From Tahibacter aquaticus (lineage in GTDB: Bacteria; Pseudomonadota; Gammaproteobacteria; Xanthomonadales; Rhodanobacteraceae), in assembly GCF_004363655.1 (NCBI RefSeq), contig NZ_SNZH01000010.1, positions 1-64,000 on the forward strand: DNA of 64,000 bases. Reading direction: 5' to 3'. Made by a program: the position numbers and the translations under genes. Below the pieces are notes generated by a model, which was given only the letters and a program-made list of their open reading frames with translations, was not told the origin of the DNA and did no database searches. Positions 1-7,956 of the stretch are shown in pieces. Numbering within the stretch: the stretch's first letter is position 1; each line of letters begins with the position of its first letter.

Positions 1-277
1 ACGGTTTCTTCTTGGCTTCCCCCGTCGGCTCGCCTTCGGGCACCGGTTCTGCGGCCTTGCGCTTGCGCGCGAAGCGCGCGGACAGGTTGCGGCGCCGTTC
101 TTCCAGTCCCAGTTCGGGCCCGAAGGTATCGACCAGTGTGTAGCCCAGGCGAGAGACCGCATCCCGGTCGCTGCCGATGGCCACCAGGGTGTCGTTGCCG
201 CGCTGGACCAGGCGGTTGAGGCGGGCGATGCGCGGTCGCAGTACATCGAGCGCGGCCGCTTCCTGCTGCCGAGTAGT
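1..277 (-). CDS. Partial uncharacterised protein, running off the left edge
   Basis: An open minus-strand frame with high GC3 runs from about 277 to the window edge, so its 3' end is missing. The visible protein is helical and charged, with a segment reading LNRLVQRGNDTLVAIGSDRD and an Arg/Lys-rich stretch (ARFARKRK) followed by a Pro/Glu tail. A TAA lies just upstream in frame at 278-280 and no ATG follows it; only GTG or CTG codons are available. It may use a non-ATG start or have lost its 5' part. I do not recognise the family. Confidence 0.4.
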
Positions 278-686
278 TTAAGAATCAACTATTCGATTTA
301 TTGTTCTGCAAAAACGGCGTGGGCATGCGGGTTTTTTCTCTGTCTTGGGACCAGCCAATGCAGAGAACCGCCATGCACGCTACGCAGATCCTACAACGGT
401 TTTCCGACACGCATTTTCCGACGATCCACGCCTCTCGGCGAGGCTGCCTCATCGATGCGGCAGGGTCGGTCATGCAGGGCAACCCGCTGCGGCTCTCGCG
501 CATTGGCCGGGGGATGGTAAGGCGCCCAGGGACGTTCAAAGCCGCCCTCAAACGCGTGGATCGACTGGCCGGGAATCCGCGTATCGAGGCGGAGAACCGC
601 CAGGCCAGCTGCGCCATTGTCAGTCAGCTCTGCGCCTTACGTGGCGAGTCGGCGGTCGCTAGGCACGGCCGGAAACCCGCGCCCGC
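278..686. other. Gene-less stretch left of the ABC-F gene
   Basis: About 400 bases with no convincing gene. The first 60 bases are AT-rich, unlike the surroundings. Open frames on both strands here have no recognisable protein features and poor codon bias. Confidence 0.5.
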
Positions 687-714
687 TTGCCCTGATGGGC
701 GCTGCCCCTATAAT
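687..714 (+). promoter_or_regulatory. Sigma-70-like promoter of the ABC-F gene
   Basis: TTGCCC at 687-692 and a perfect TATAAT at 709-714 are separated by 16 bases. Transcription would begin near 721, leaving a leader of about 120 bases before the ABC-F start at 840. Confidence 0.55.
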
Positions 715-750
715 CGCCGCCGGTTTCCCTGCGGCAGAGGTATTCGTCCA

Positions 751-811
751 ATGCGCCACTGATGCCGCCGTCGTCCTGACGGCCAGTCTCCAACCACCCG
801 CCGCGTGCGGG
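751..811 (+). promoter_or_regulatory. Structured leader (possible attenuator) of the ABC-F gene
   Basis: The leader holds a tiny reading frame (ATG CGC CAC TGA, 751-762) and two short hairpins: GCCGTC/GACGGC at 767-783 and CCCGC/GCGGG at 797-811. Antibiotic-resistance ABC-F genes are often controlled by leader attenuation, so this could be a translation-sensitive switch. The structures are visible; the regulation is inference. Confidence 0.3.
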
Positions 812-839
812 GGAGTCCTGGGCATCGTGGGTATATCGC

Positions 840-2471
840 ATGACGAATCCGCTATTGGCGCTGGAAAGCGCCACCGTTGTGCTGCCGGACGGCAGGACAC
901 TTTTTTCCGCGCTCGACTACGCCTTCGACCAGCGCCCTACCGCACTGGTCGGCCGCAATGGCGTGGGCAAGAGCGTGCTTGCCCGCGTATTGGCCGGGCA
1001 GCTGCCACTGACAACCGGACGCTGCCTGCGTTCCGGCAGCGTGCACTACCTGCCGCAGCAGATCGACCAGGCCGCACACGCCTCGGTCGCGGCACTGGCC
1101 GGTGTTGCCGCCCCCTTGGCCGCATTGGCACAGATCGAGGCCGGCAGTGCCGATCCGGTGCATTTCGATACGCTGGCCGAACGCTGGAATCTGCGCCGGG
1201 AATTGCACAGCGAACTGGCGCTGGCCGGCCTGGCCCATCTGCGCGCCGAAACGCCGGCGCAGACGCTCAGCGGCGGCGAAGCCATGCGTGTCGCGCTGGT
1301 CGGCGCGCAGCTGTCCGCTGCCGATTTCCTCATTCTGGACGAACCCAGCAACCATCTGGACCGGCCGAACCGGCTGGCCCTGCTGGCCCAGCTGCAGCGC
1401 TGGCCGCGCGGCCTGCTGGTCATCAGCCACGACCGCCAGCTGCTGCAGGGCATGAGCCACACGCTGGAACTGTCGCCGTCGGGCCTGCGCAGCTACGGCG
1501 GCGGCTATGCGTTCTACGCCCAGTGCAAGGCCGAGGAGCGCGCGGCGGCCGTGGCGCAGCTGGAACAGCGCAAGACCGAGCGCCGCCGCGAAGAACTCGC
1601 CCTGCGCGAGCAACGCGAGCGGCAGGAACGCCGCCAGGCCAACGGCAACCGCGAGGCGCGCGAGGCCAACCAGGCGAAGATCCTGCTCGGCCTGCGCAAA
1701 GACCGCAGCGAAGACAGCGCCGGCAAACTGCGCCTGCAGCAGGCGCAGCGGCGCGAAATCGTGTCCGAGCGCGTGCGCGAGGCAGCGCAACAGGTGGAAA
1801 AAGCAGCATCCGTCACCTTGCATGCGCAGGGCGCCGCCACACCGGCGCAGCGGCGCGTCGCCCAGCTCGACGCGGTGGATCTGCCCTTCGTCGCCCCGGC
1901 GCTGCGCCGCATCGATCTGCTGCTGGGCGGCCGCCAGCGCATTGCCGTGAGCGGACCGAACGGCTGCGGAAAATCCACACTGCTAAAAGTACTGGCCGGC
2001 CTGCTGCCGCCGCTGCGCGGAACGCGCCAGGCCTGGCTCAGGCCGGCCTACCTGGACCAGCATCTGGCCGGCCTCGATCCGCAGCAGTCCACCCTGCAGC
2101 AACTGACGGCGGCAAACCACAGCGCGGGCGAGGATGTATTGCGCACCTACCTGGCACAGCTGGACCTGGATGCGCAGCGCATTCTTCTGCCCAGCGGCTT
2201 GCTCAGCGGCGGCGAACGCCTGAAGGCGGCGCTGGCCTGCGCGCTGTATGCCGATCCGCCTGCGCAATGGCTGTTGCTGGACGAACCCGGCAATCATCTC
2301 GACCTGGCTTCGCTGCAGGCACTGGAAGCGATGCTGCAGCAGTATCCGGGTGCGCTGGCCGTGGTATCGCACGACGAGGCGTTTCTCGACCGCCTGGGGC
2401 TGACGCATCGTCTGCAGGCAACGGCACAGGGATGGCGCATGGAAGCCTACGATGCGGTATCGCTGCCCTGA
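840..2471 (+). CDS. ABC-F family ATP-binding protein
   Basis: A 543-residue protein with two ABC ATPase domains in tandem and no membrane segment, the layout of ABC-F translation factors that act on the ribosome. The first domain has Walker A GRNGVGKS (about residue 38), signature LSGGE and Walker B FLILDEPSNHLD. A long Arg/Glu-rich coiled linker (about residues 235-310) follows, then the second domain with GPNGCGKST, LSGGERLK and WLLLDEPGNHLD. The family includes Uup/YheS-like factors and resistance proteins that displace antibiotics; the sequence alone does not tell which. It stands alone behind its own promoter and leader. The ribosome binding site is weak. Confidence 0.9.
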   Translation: MTNPLLALESATVVLPDGRTLFSALDYAFDQRPTALVGRNGVGKSVLARVLAGQLPLTTGRCLRSGSVHYLPQQIDQAAHASVAALAGVAAPLAALAQIEAGSADPVHFDTLAERWNLRRELHSELALAGLAHLRAETPAQTLSGGEAMRVALVGAQLSAADFLILDEPSNHLDRPNRLALLAQLQRWPRGLLVISHDRQLLQGMSHTLELSPSGLRSYGGGYAFYAQCKAEERAAAVAQLEQRKTERRREELALREQRERQERRQANGNREAREANQAKILLGLRKDRSEDSAGKLRLQQAQRREIVSERVREAAQQVEKAASVTLHAQGAATPAQRRVAQLDAVDLPFVAPALRRIDLLLGGRQRIAVSGPNGCGKSTLLKVLAGLLPPLRGTRQAWLRPAYLDQHLAGLDPQQSTLQQLTAANHSAGEDVLRTYLAQLDLDAQRILLPSGLLSGGERLKAALACALYADPPAQWLLLDEPGNHLDLASLQALEAMLQQYPGALAVVSHDEAFLDRLGLTHRLQATAQGWRMEAYDAVSLP

Positions 2472-2499
2472 GAAAAAGCCGCGTGCCGCACACCACGAC

Positions 2500-2530
2500 G
2501 GTGCAATTCGCTGCGCTCATCGCACCCTAC
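2500..2530. repeat. REP-like dispersed repeat, copy 1
   Basis: A roughly 31-base unit reading GTGCAATTCGCTGCGCTCAT then CGCACCCTAC, between the ABC-F and GNAT genes. Related copies occur at 8980, 13271, 13321, 20295, 20365 and 20433 in both orientations. Confidence 0.7.
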
Positions 2531-2653
2531 CCGTGCAGCCGGCCGCTTTCGGCCAACTGCGCAGGACGCGATGAACAGCGCGAAGTGCGCCGCCGGCGTG
2601 CCGTGATGCGCACGACAATCCGGACCATTGCAAAACACCAGCCACGGGAAAGC

Positions 2654-3085
2654 ATGAACACTCACACCATCCAGCCTGCCACCGTGCAGGAAAGCGAAAC
2701 CCTGTGCGCGCGGCTGCGCGCCTTCAACCGCCGCGCCGTCGGCGAGTTCGAATTCGCGCCTGTCGCCCTGGCGGTACGCGGCACGCAGGACGAACTGCTA
2801 GGCGGCTTTCTCGGCGAGGTCTATCTGGGCTGGCTGGCGATCGATGTGCTCTGGGTCGACGCAGCCCTGCGCGGCAGCGGGCTGGGTTCGGCGCTGCTGC
2901 GGCAGGCCGAGGCACGCGCTGTTGCACTCGGTGCGGAGGCGGCCTATCTGGATACCTTCGAATGGCAGGCCGAAGCCTTCTATCGCCGGCACGGCTACGC
3001 AGCATTCGGCCAGCTGGACGATTTTCCCCGCGGCTTCCGCCGCGTTTTCATGCGCAAGACAGCGCTTGCCACGGTGTTGGCCTGA
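2654..3085 (+). CDS. GNAT family N-acetyltransferase
   Basis: A 143-residue single-domain acetyltransferase that moves acetyl from acetyl-CoA to an unknown amine. The acetyl-CoA loop is visible as RGSGLGSALL (about residue 76), followed by the usual C-terminal pattern FYRRHGYAAFG. The chosen ATG follows an AGCCACGGGAAA region that can act as a ribosome binding site; the frame stays open far upstream but without coding character. Substrate unknown. The REP-like repeat separates it from the ABC-F gene, so it is probably transcribed on its own. Confidence 0.8.
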   Translation: MNTHTIQPATVQESETLCARLRAFNRRAVGEFEFAPVALAVRGTQDELLGGFLGEVYLGWLAIDVLWVDAALRGSGLGSALLRQAEARAVALGAEAAYLDTFEWQAEAFYRRHGYAAFGQLDDFPRGFRRVFMRKTALATVLA

Positions 3086-3137
3086 CCGTTGCCGGCAGCG
3101 GCGTGCCCTGCGCACCGCTGCCGACGACAGGCTGCTG

Positions 3138-3731
3138 TCAGGAGCCGGTTTCCGACGGCAGGCCAAACCACCACAATTCGTTCGGATTGCCGCCGCCCCA
3201 GCCGTCCCAGGCGGCGACGGCGCATCCGGCCTGCCAGGGGCCGTCGCCAAGAATGTTGAAATTGCGGTCGAAATCGAAGCAGGGGCGGATCGCGTACGGC
3301 GCGCCCAGCGTGACGGTCGGCGGCAGCGAGCCGGCCGCATTCAGACCGAACACCAGCGGAATCAGCGCGCCGGCAATGGCCCAGCCCAGCGCGGTTTTCG
3401 CCGCACCATCGCCGGGAGTGACCTCGGCGACGTTCAGCCGTTCGTTGGTGTCGTAGCTCAGCTCGCCGTCCAGCGACTTGGCTTGCACCGTCAGCGCGCC
3501 GTCGCCGCCGACGTTGAGTACGCGCTTGCCGTTGCCGCTCCACAACGCGATATTGCCACTGCTGTCCAGGCTGTCGACAAACCAGTACTGCGAGGTGTCG
3601 CCGTAGCGATACGGCTCGACCACCAGGCTCTGCTTGTCCGGGCCTACGCACAGGCACAGCTTGAGCGGACTGCCGGCCGGCGAGAACAGGATCAGCGGCT
3701 GGGTGGCGAGGATTTCGTCAAATGTGGACAT
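3138..3731 (-). CDS. Ricin-type beta-trefoil (RICIN-like) protein
   Basis: A 197-residue protein that looks like a carbohydrate-binding beta-trefoil. Repeated short blocks carry an aromatic plus N/D pattern, for example QYWFVDSLD near residue 48, KRVLNVGGDG near 70 and a C-terminal block with NFNILGDG and NELWWFGLP. No clear signal peptide; a mildly hydrophobic patch lies at about residues 110-130. A TTG six bases upstream could also start it, but ATG at 3731 is preferred. Ligand and location are unknown. Confidence 0.5.
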   Translation of the reverse strand: MSTFDEILATQPLILFSPAGSPLKLCLCVGPDKQSLVVEPYRYGDTSQYWFVDSLDSSGNIALWSGNGKRVLNVGGDGALTVQAKSLDGELSYDTNERLNVAEVTPGDGAAKTALGWAIAGALIPLVFGLNAAGSLPPTVTLGAPYAIRPCFDFDRNFNILGDGPWQAGCAVAAWDGWGGGNPNELWWFGLPSETGS

Positions 3732-3809
3732 GTGCAAGCGCTCCGCGGCGAGGGATACGCTTGCTTGCGTAAAACCGGCGGCCGGACTGTCAGGCGTGGC
3801 AGACGCGGA

Positions 3810-4577
3810 TCAGCCCCCCACCTGCGTCGCCGACTGCTGCAGGGATTTCATCGCCGCCAGGTAAGGCCCGGGCCCATGGCTGATGCGCGCCACACCCAGT
3901 GCCGCCAGTTTTTCCAGGGACGGCGTCGTTGCACCGACCATGATATTGACCGGCAGCGGCGAGGCATCGACCAGTTGCGCGATCAGTGCCTCGTCGGCCA
4001 GGCCAGGCACGAACAGGCCGTCGGCCCCGGCCGCGGCATAGGCCTGCGCCCGCGCTACGGCTTGCGCCAGCATGGCCGCATCGTGCGCTTCGGGCGGACG
4101 CTGGAAGAACACGTCGGTACGCGCGTTGATGAACAGATCGACCGATGCCGCCGTGGCTGCCGCCCTGGCCTGCACATAGCGCTGCACCTGTTCGTCGATG
4201 CCACGCAGGCTGCCGTCGGCGGGAAAGCTGTCTTCCAGATTGCAGCCGATCGCGCCCGCGGCAATCGCCTGCGCGATGCTGGCGCCGACGTCCGCGGCGC
4301 TCGCGCCGTAGCCGCTTTCCAGATCGATGGTGACCGGCAGCGCGGTGGCCGCGACGATGCGCGACAGGTTGGCCAGGGCGAACGACAGCGGCATCTGTTC
4401 GCCGTCGGCGAATCCATTGGCCGCGGCAACGGCCCAGCTGCCGGTGGCAATCGCCGGCGCGCCGGCGGCCGCCACAGCCTTGGCACTGCCCACGTCCCAG
4501 ATATTGAAAAGTACCAGCGGGCGGCCGGGCTGGTGCAGCGAGCGGAAGGTCTGGGCCTTGTGTTGCTGAGTCGACAT
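3810..4577 (-). CDS. Isocitrate lyase/PEP mutase superfamily protein
   Basis: A 255-residue (beta/alpha)8 enzyme of the PEP mutase/isocitrate lyase superfamily, which makes or breaks C-C or P-C bonds next to a 2-oxo acid using Mg2+. Family signatures are DLESGYG, NLEDS and INARTDVF, with a late GADGLFVPGL strand. This short cytosolic subgroup is usually annotated as a phosphonomutase or oxaloacetate-type lyase; the reaction cannot be fixed from sequence. The start at 4577 follows a good CGAGGTAG ribosome binding site; the longer in-frame extension lacks coding character. It is divergent from the response regulator at 4851. Confidence 0.8.
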   Translation of the reverse strand: MSTQQHKAQTFRSLHQPGRPLVLFNIWDVGSAKAVAAAGAPAIATGSWAVAAANGFADGEQMPLSFALANLSRIVAATALPVTIDLESGYGASAADVGASIAQAIAAGAIGCNLEDSFPADGSLRGIDEQVQRYVQARAAATAASVDLFINARTDVFFQRPPEAHDAAMLAQAVARAQAYAAAGADGLFVPGLADEALIAQLVDASPLPVNIMVGATTPSLEKLAALGVARISHGPGPYLAAMKSLQQSATQVGG

Positions 4578-4790
4578 GACTACCTCGGAATGCGGAAGGA
4601 TGAAGGCGGCAGCTGGGCCGCTGCGTGCAGAGTGCCGGCCTGCACGCATCCGGGCAATGACGTAGCAGGTCATGGAAACGCGATGGCAGAGGTCAGGCAA
4701 CGCGGCATCGGCCCTGCGCGCCACGGCCATGACAGCGGCAGGCCGGCAACGACGCGGCATTGCCGAAGGTCGGGGCGCGCCGGTCATGCA

Positions 4791-4807
4791 CATAAGAACT
4801 TCTTAAT
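4791..4807. promoter_or_regulatory. PmrA-box-like operator upstream of the two-component pair
   Basis: Read on the minus strand this is ATTAAG-N5-CTTATG, one base from the direct-repeat PmrA box (TTAAG half-sites with a 5-base spacer). The same bases contain an odd palindrome TAAGAA-C-TTCTTA. It lies 44 bases before the response regulator start, a fitting place for autoregulation. Confidence 0.4.
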
Positions 4808-4850
4808 CGCCGCCCCGCTACGCTGCGCCGGACAAGGAAACCGTATCGCC

Positions 4851-5516
4851 GTGAACCTGCTGCTGGTCGAAGATGACCCCATGCTCGCCGACGCCATCTG
4901 CGACGGCGTACGCCAGCATTCCTGGAATATCGACCACGTGGCCGACGCGGTTGCCGCCAAGGCCGCCCTGGTCGACCATGCCTATGCCGCCGTGCTGCTG
5001 GACATAGGCCTGCCCGGCGAATCCGGCCTGAGCGTGCTCAAGGCCATGCGCCGGCGCTACGACGCCACACCGGTGATCATCCTTACCGCGCGCGGCCAGC
5101 TCAGCGAACGCATACGCGGCCTGGATTCGGGCGCCGACGACTACGTGGTCAAGCCGTTCCAGTTCGACGAACTGCTGGCGCGCGTGCGTGCCGTCAGCCG
5201 GCGCAGCCAGGGCCGGGTATTGCCGGCGCTGTGCTTCCGCGACGTCAAGCTGGACCCGGCCAAGCGCCTGGTGACGCGGGCCGGCCAGCGCGTAGCCCTG
5301 AGCGCGCACGAATACCGCACCCTTCTGGCGCTGATGGAAAGACCCGGCCAGGTGATCACGCGCGACACGCTGGAAGACGCGGTCTACGGCGCCGACAGCA
5401 GCATCGAGAGCAACACCATCGCGGTATTCATCCACCAGCTGCGGCGCAAGCTGGGCGAGGACATCGTCATCACCGTGCACGGCCATGGCTACATGATCGG
5501 CGAGGCCGAGCGGTGA
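4851..5516 (+). CDS. OmpR-family response regulator (PmrA/QseB-like)
   Basis: A 221-residue two-domain transcription regulator. The receiver carries the acidic pair E7/D8-D9, phospho-acceptor D51 in LLDIGLPG and the conserved Lys in DYVVKPF. The C-terminal winged helix has the typical ending RRKLGEDIVITVHGHGYMI. The start is a GTG preceded by AAGGAAA; the frame stays open far upstream but without coding signal. It overlaps the kinase gene by a GTGA junction (4851-5516 with 5513), so the two are translationally coupled. The PmrA/QseB affiliation rests on overall architecture and the PmrA-like box upstream. Confidence 0.9.
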   Translation: MNLLLVEDDPMLADAICDGVRQHSWNIDHVADAVAAKAALVDHAYAAVLLDIGLPGESGLSVLKAMRRRYDATPVIILTARGQLSERIRGLDSGADDYVVKPFQFDELLARVRAVSRRSQGRVLPALCFRDVKLDPAKRLVTRAGQRVALSAHEYRTLLALMERPGQVITRDTLEDAVYGADSSIESNTIAVFIHQLRRKLGEDIVITVHGHGYMIGEAER

Positions 5517-6913
5517 AATCACTGCAGTGGCGCATGATGGCCGCGCTGGGCATGGCCGTCGCGGCGTGCTGGACCGTCGCGCTATGCCTGCTGATGAGCT
5601 ATCTGTCGCACAACCAGAACAGCATCTGGGACGACAAGCTGGAATCCATCGGCAACCAGATACTCACCACCATTCCCGGCGACACGACACTCGATTCGCC
5701 GGGACCGGAAGCACTCGGCAGGCCGAGGCCGACGCTGCAGCTGCGGCCGGGAGCCAGCAGCCACACCGAACCGCTGGCGATCCAGATCTGGCTGGTGGGA
5801 CAGCGCCTGGCCTTCCACAGCCCAGGCGCACCGGCGCAGGCGCTGCGGCCCGATTTCCAGGAAGGGCTGGCGACCACCATGGTCGAGGGCCAGAGCTGGC
5901 GTGCGTATTCGGTATCCGACCGCAACGGCATGGTCTACGTGCAGGTGGGCTATCTGCACAGCGCCATCGACCAAGAACTGGGCCGCAAGGCGATCATTGC
6001 GCTGGCCTTGAATACCGCATTGCTGGTGATGCTGGGTGGACTGATGTGGTGTGCCGTGAGCCGTTCGCTGCGTCCGCTGGGGCGGATCACCGCAGCACTG
6101 CGTGAACGGCGCAAGTTCGATCTGACGCCGTTGCCCACGGTGGATATTCCGCGCGAGATACGTCCGCTGGTGGAATCCTTCAATACCTTGATGACCAGCC
6201 TGGATCACGCGGTGCGGGCCGAGCGCCGCTTCATCGGCGACGCCGCGCACGAACTGCGCACGCCGCTGTCGGCCTTGCACGCGCAGGCGGAAGTGGCGCT
6301 ACACGCGCGCAACAATGACGACAAGGACGCCGCGCTGCGCAAACTGCTCGACGTGTCCGAGCGCAGTACCCGCCTGTCGGAGCAGTTGCTCGACCTGGCC
6401 CGCCTGGAAGCTGGCCTGCATGCGAGCCAGCGCGAGCCCGCCGAACTGAGCGACCTGATCGTCTACGTGGCGAGCGAGTTCGAGCTGGTCGCGGCCAGTC
6501 GCGGCCTGAAGATTGCGCTGCTCACCGCACCCTGCCAGATCGACTGCGACGTCGACGAGATTGGCATCCTGCTGCGCAACCTGCTCGACAATGCCATTCG
6601 CTACGGCCGCGATGGCGGCCGCATCCGCGTCAGCTGCGGACGCAGGACGGCGCCGCAAGGCGATGGCGTATTCGTCGAAGTGGCCGACGACGGCCCCGGC
6701 GTACCTCCGGACCAGCGCGGGGCGATCTTCGAACGCTTTCACCGCGTCGCGGGCAACAAGGCCCGCGGCAGCGGCATCGGCCTGTCCCTGGTCGCCGCGA
6801 TTGCAAAAGTACACAACGCCACGATTGAAACCTGTGACGGACTGGAAGGCTGCGGCTTTTGCATCCGCATCGTCTTTCCCGCGGCGGATACAGACAGGAC
6901 AACGCCGGCCTGA
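5513..6913 (+). CDS. Sensor histidine kinase, partner of the OmpR-type regulator
   Basis: A 466-residue inner-membrane kinase. Two membrane segments (about residues 8-30 and 162-185) flank a periplasmic sensor of about 130 residues; a HAMP-like region follows, then the H-box HELRTPLSALHAQAE. The ATPase domain shows LLDNAIRYG (N box), DDGPGVP (G1) and GSGIGLSLV (G2). This is the QseC/PmrB layout. The GTG start overlaps the stop of the regulator gene. The periplasmic domain gives no obvious ligand clue. Confidence 0.9.
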   Translation: MKSLQWRMMAALGMAVAACWTVALCLLMSYLSHNQNSIWDDKLESIGNQILTTIPGDTTLDSPGPEALGRPRPTLQLRPGASSHTEPLAIQIWLVGQRLAFHSPGAPAQALRPDFQEGLATTMVEGQSWRAYSVSDRNGMVYVQVGYLHSAIDQELGRKAIIALALNTALLVMLGGLMWCAVSRSLRPLGRITAALRERRKFDLTPLPTVDIPREIRPLVESFNTLMTSLDHAVRAERRFIGDAAHELRTPLSALHAQAEVALHARNNDDKDAALRKLLDVSERSTRLSEQLLDLARLEAGLHASQREPAELSDLIVYVASEFELVAASRGLKIALLTAPCQIDCDVDEIGILLRNLLDNAIRYGRDGGRIRVSCGRRTAPQGDGVFVEVADDGPGVPPDQRGAIFERFHRVAGNKARGSGIGLSLVAAIAKVHNATIETCDGLEGCGFCIRIVFPAADTDRTTPA

Positions 6914-6930
6914 CGGTTTGCACGGCGAAT

Positions 6931-6946
6931 GCGGCTTGAAAGCCGC
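6931..6946 (+). terminator. Possible terminator after the two-component operon
   Basis: Short hairpin GCGGCTT-GAA-AGCCGC 17 bases after the kinase stop, followed by TTGATCTT. The T-run is weak, so this is only a candidate. Confidence 0.35.
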
Positions 6947-7030
6947 TTGATCTTCCCAAGAAAAAATTAAAGCGGCAGCAGTAATCTGCCGCCACACACA
7001 ACGCGGCACCGCCGCAGGGGAACACTAGAG

Positions 7031-7831
7031 ATGACGATACCGATGCAAGTCCATAGCGCCGGCGACAGCCGGCACCGCACACTCGCCGCCATCGCAACGG
7101 CGGGACTGGCCTTGCTGGGCCAGGGCACGGCGCTGGCAGCGGAAGACGCGCAAGGCGGCAAGCCACGCTGGGGCATAGGACTGGGTGGCGGCGTGCTGCA
7201 GAAGGCCTACCGCGATATCGACAGCAAGACCATCGGCATTCCCCTGCTGATTTACGAAGGCCGCTGGATCAGCCTTACCGGACCTGGGCTCAGTTTCAAA
7301 TTTCCCGACGCGGGTGCGTTCTCCTTCGCGCTGACCGCGCAGCTGTCGCGCGATGGCTACGAGGATTCGGATTCGCCATTCCTGGCCGGCATGGACGAAC
7401 GCAAGGACAATGTCTGGGTCGGCGCTTCGGCCAAGTGGCATACGGAAATTGCCGACTTCGCCGCACACTGGCAGACCGATGCGTCCGACTACAGCGGCGG
7501 ACAGAAATTTTCCCTGTCGGCACAGCGCCGCTTCTCTGCCGGGCGTTTCGATTTCACCCCGCGTCTGGCCGCAACCTGGCTGGATGCCAGCTATGTGGAC
7601 TACTACTACGGCGTGCAAGCGCACGAGGTGCGCCTGGCACGCCCGCTGTACACGCCCGGCTCCACCGTCAATTTCGAGGCCGGCCTGCGCACCGGCTTCC
7701 GCCTGCGCGAGCGCGATTCGCTGTTTCTGGACCTGGGCGTAGAGCGCCTGGGCAGCGCGATCGAAGACAGTCCACTGGTGGAAAAATCCAGCGAGTCGCG
7801 CGTGTTCATGGGCTACGTGCACCTGTTTTGA
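7031..7831 (+). CDS. MipA/OmpV family outer-membrane protein
   Basis: A 266-residue outer-membrane beta-barrel protein. An N-terminal signal peptide ends near ALAAEDA (about residue 36). The body is made of alternating amphipathic strands, with family-like GIGLGGGVLQKAYRD near the mature N-terminus, SFALTAQLSRDGY and a final aromatic residue in YVHLF, the usual barrel-assembly signal. MipA/OmpV members are linked to scaffolding of murein enzymes or small-molecule uptake. In many genomes they sit beside a two-component pair, as here (the kinase ends 118 bases upstream). The start follows GGGGAA; a second ATG four codons later is possible. Confidence 0.85.
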   Translation: MTIPMQVHSAGDSRHRTLAAIATAGLALLGQGTALAAEDAQGGKPRWGIGLGGGVLQKAYRDIDSKTIGIPLLIYEGRWISLTGPGLSFKFPDAGAFSFALTAQLSRDGYEDSDSPFLAGMDERKDNVWVGASAKWHTEIADFAAHWQTDASDYSGGQKFSLSAQRRFSAGRFDFTPRLAATWLDASYVDYYYGVQAHEVRLARPLYTPGSTVNFEAGLRTGFRLRERDSLFLDLGVERLGSAIEDSPLVEKSSESRVFMGYVHLF

Positions 7832-7956
7832 GGCACTGCCCCTGCGGGCGCGTGGCGGCGCGCCCTGCATCGCCGCGCGCCGTTGCCGCTCCGCCCCGCT
7901 TCTTCATCCAGGCTGCCGGTCGGCGTAAACGGCCGGCGGCGGAATCAGGAACTCCA

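Noticed and set aside
617-3085. An 822-residue open frame spanning the ABC-F and GNAT genes
   Set aside because: Only its last 143 residues are a real protein; the rest is a shadow of the ABC-F gene in another frame, rich in Arg, Ala and Pro as expected for high-GC shadows.
2844-5516. An 890-residue open frame ending in the OmpR regulator
   Set aside because: Only the part from the GTG at 4851 is coding; upstream it is antisense to the beta-trefoil and PEP mutase-like genes.
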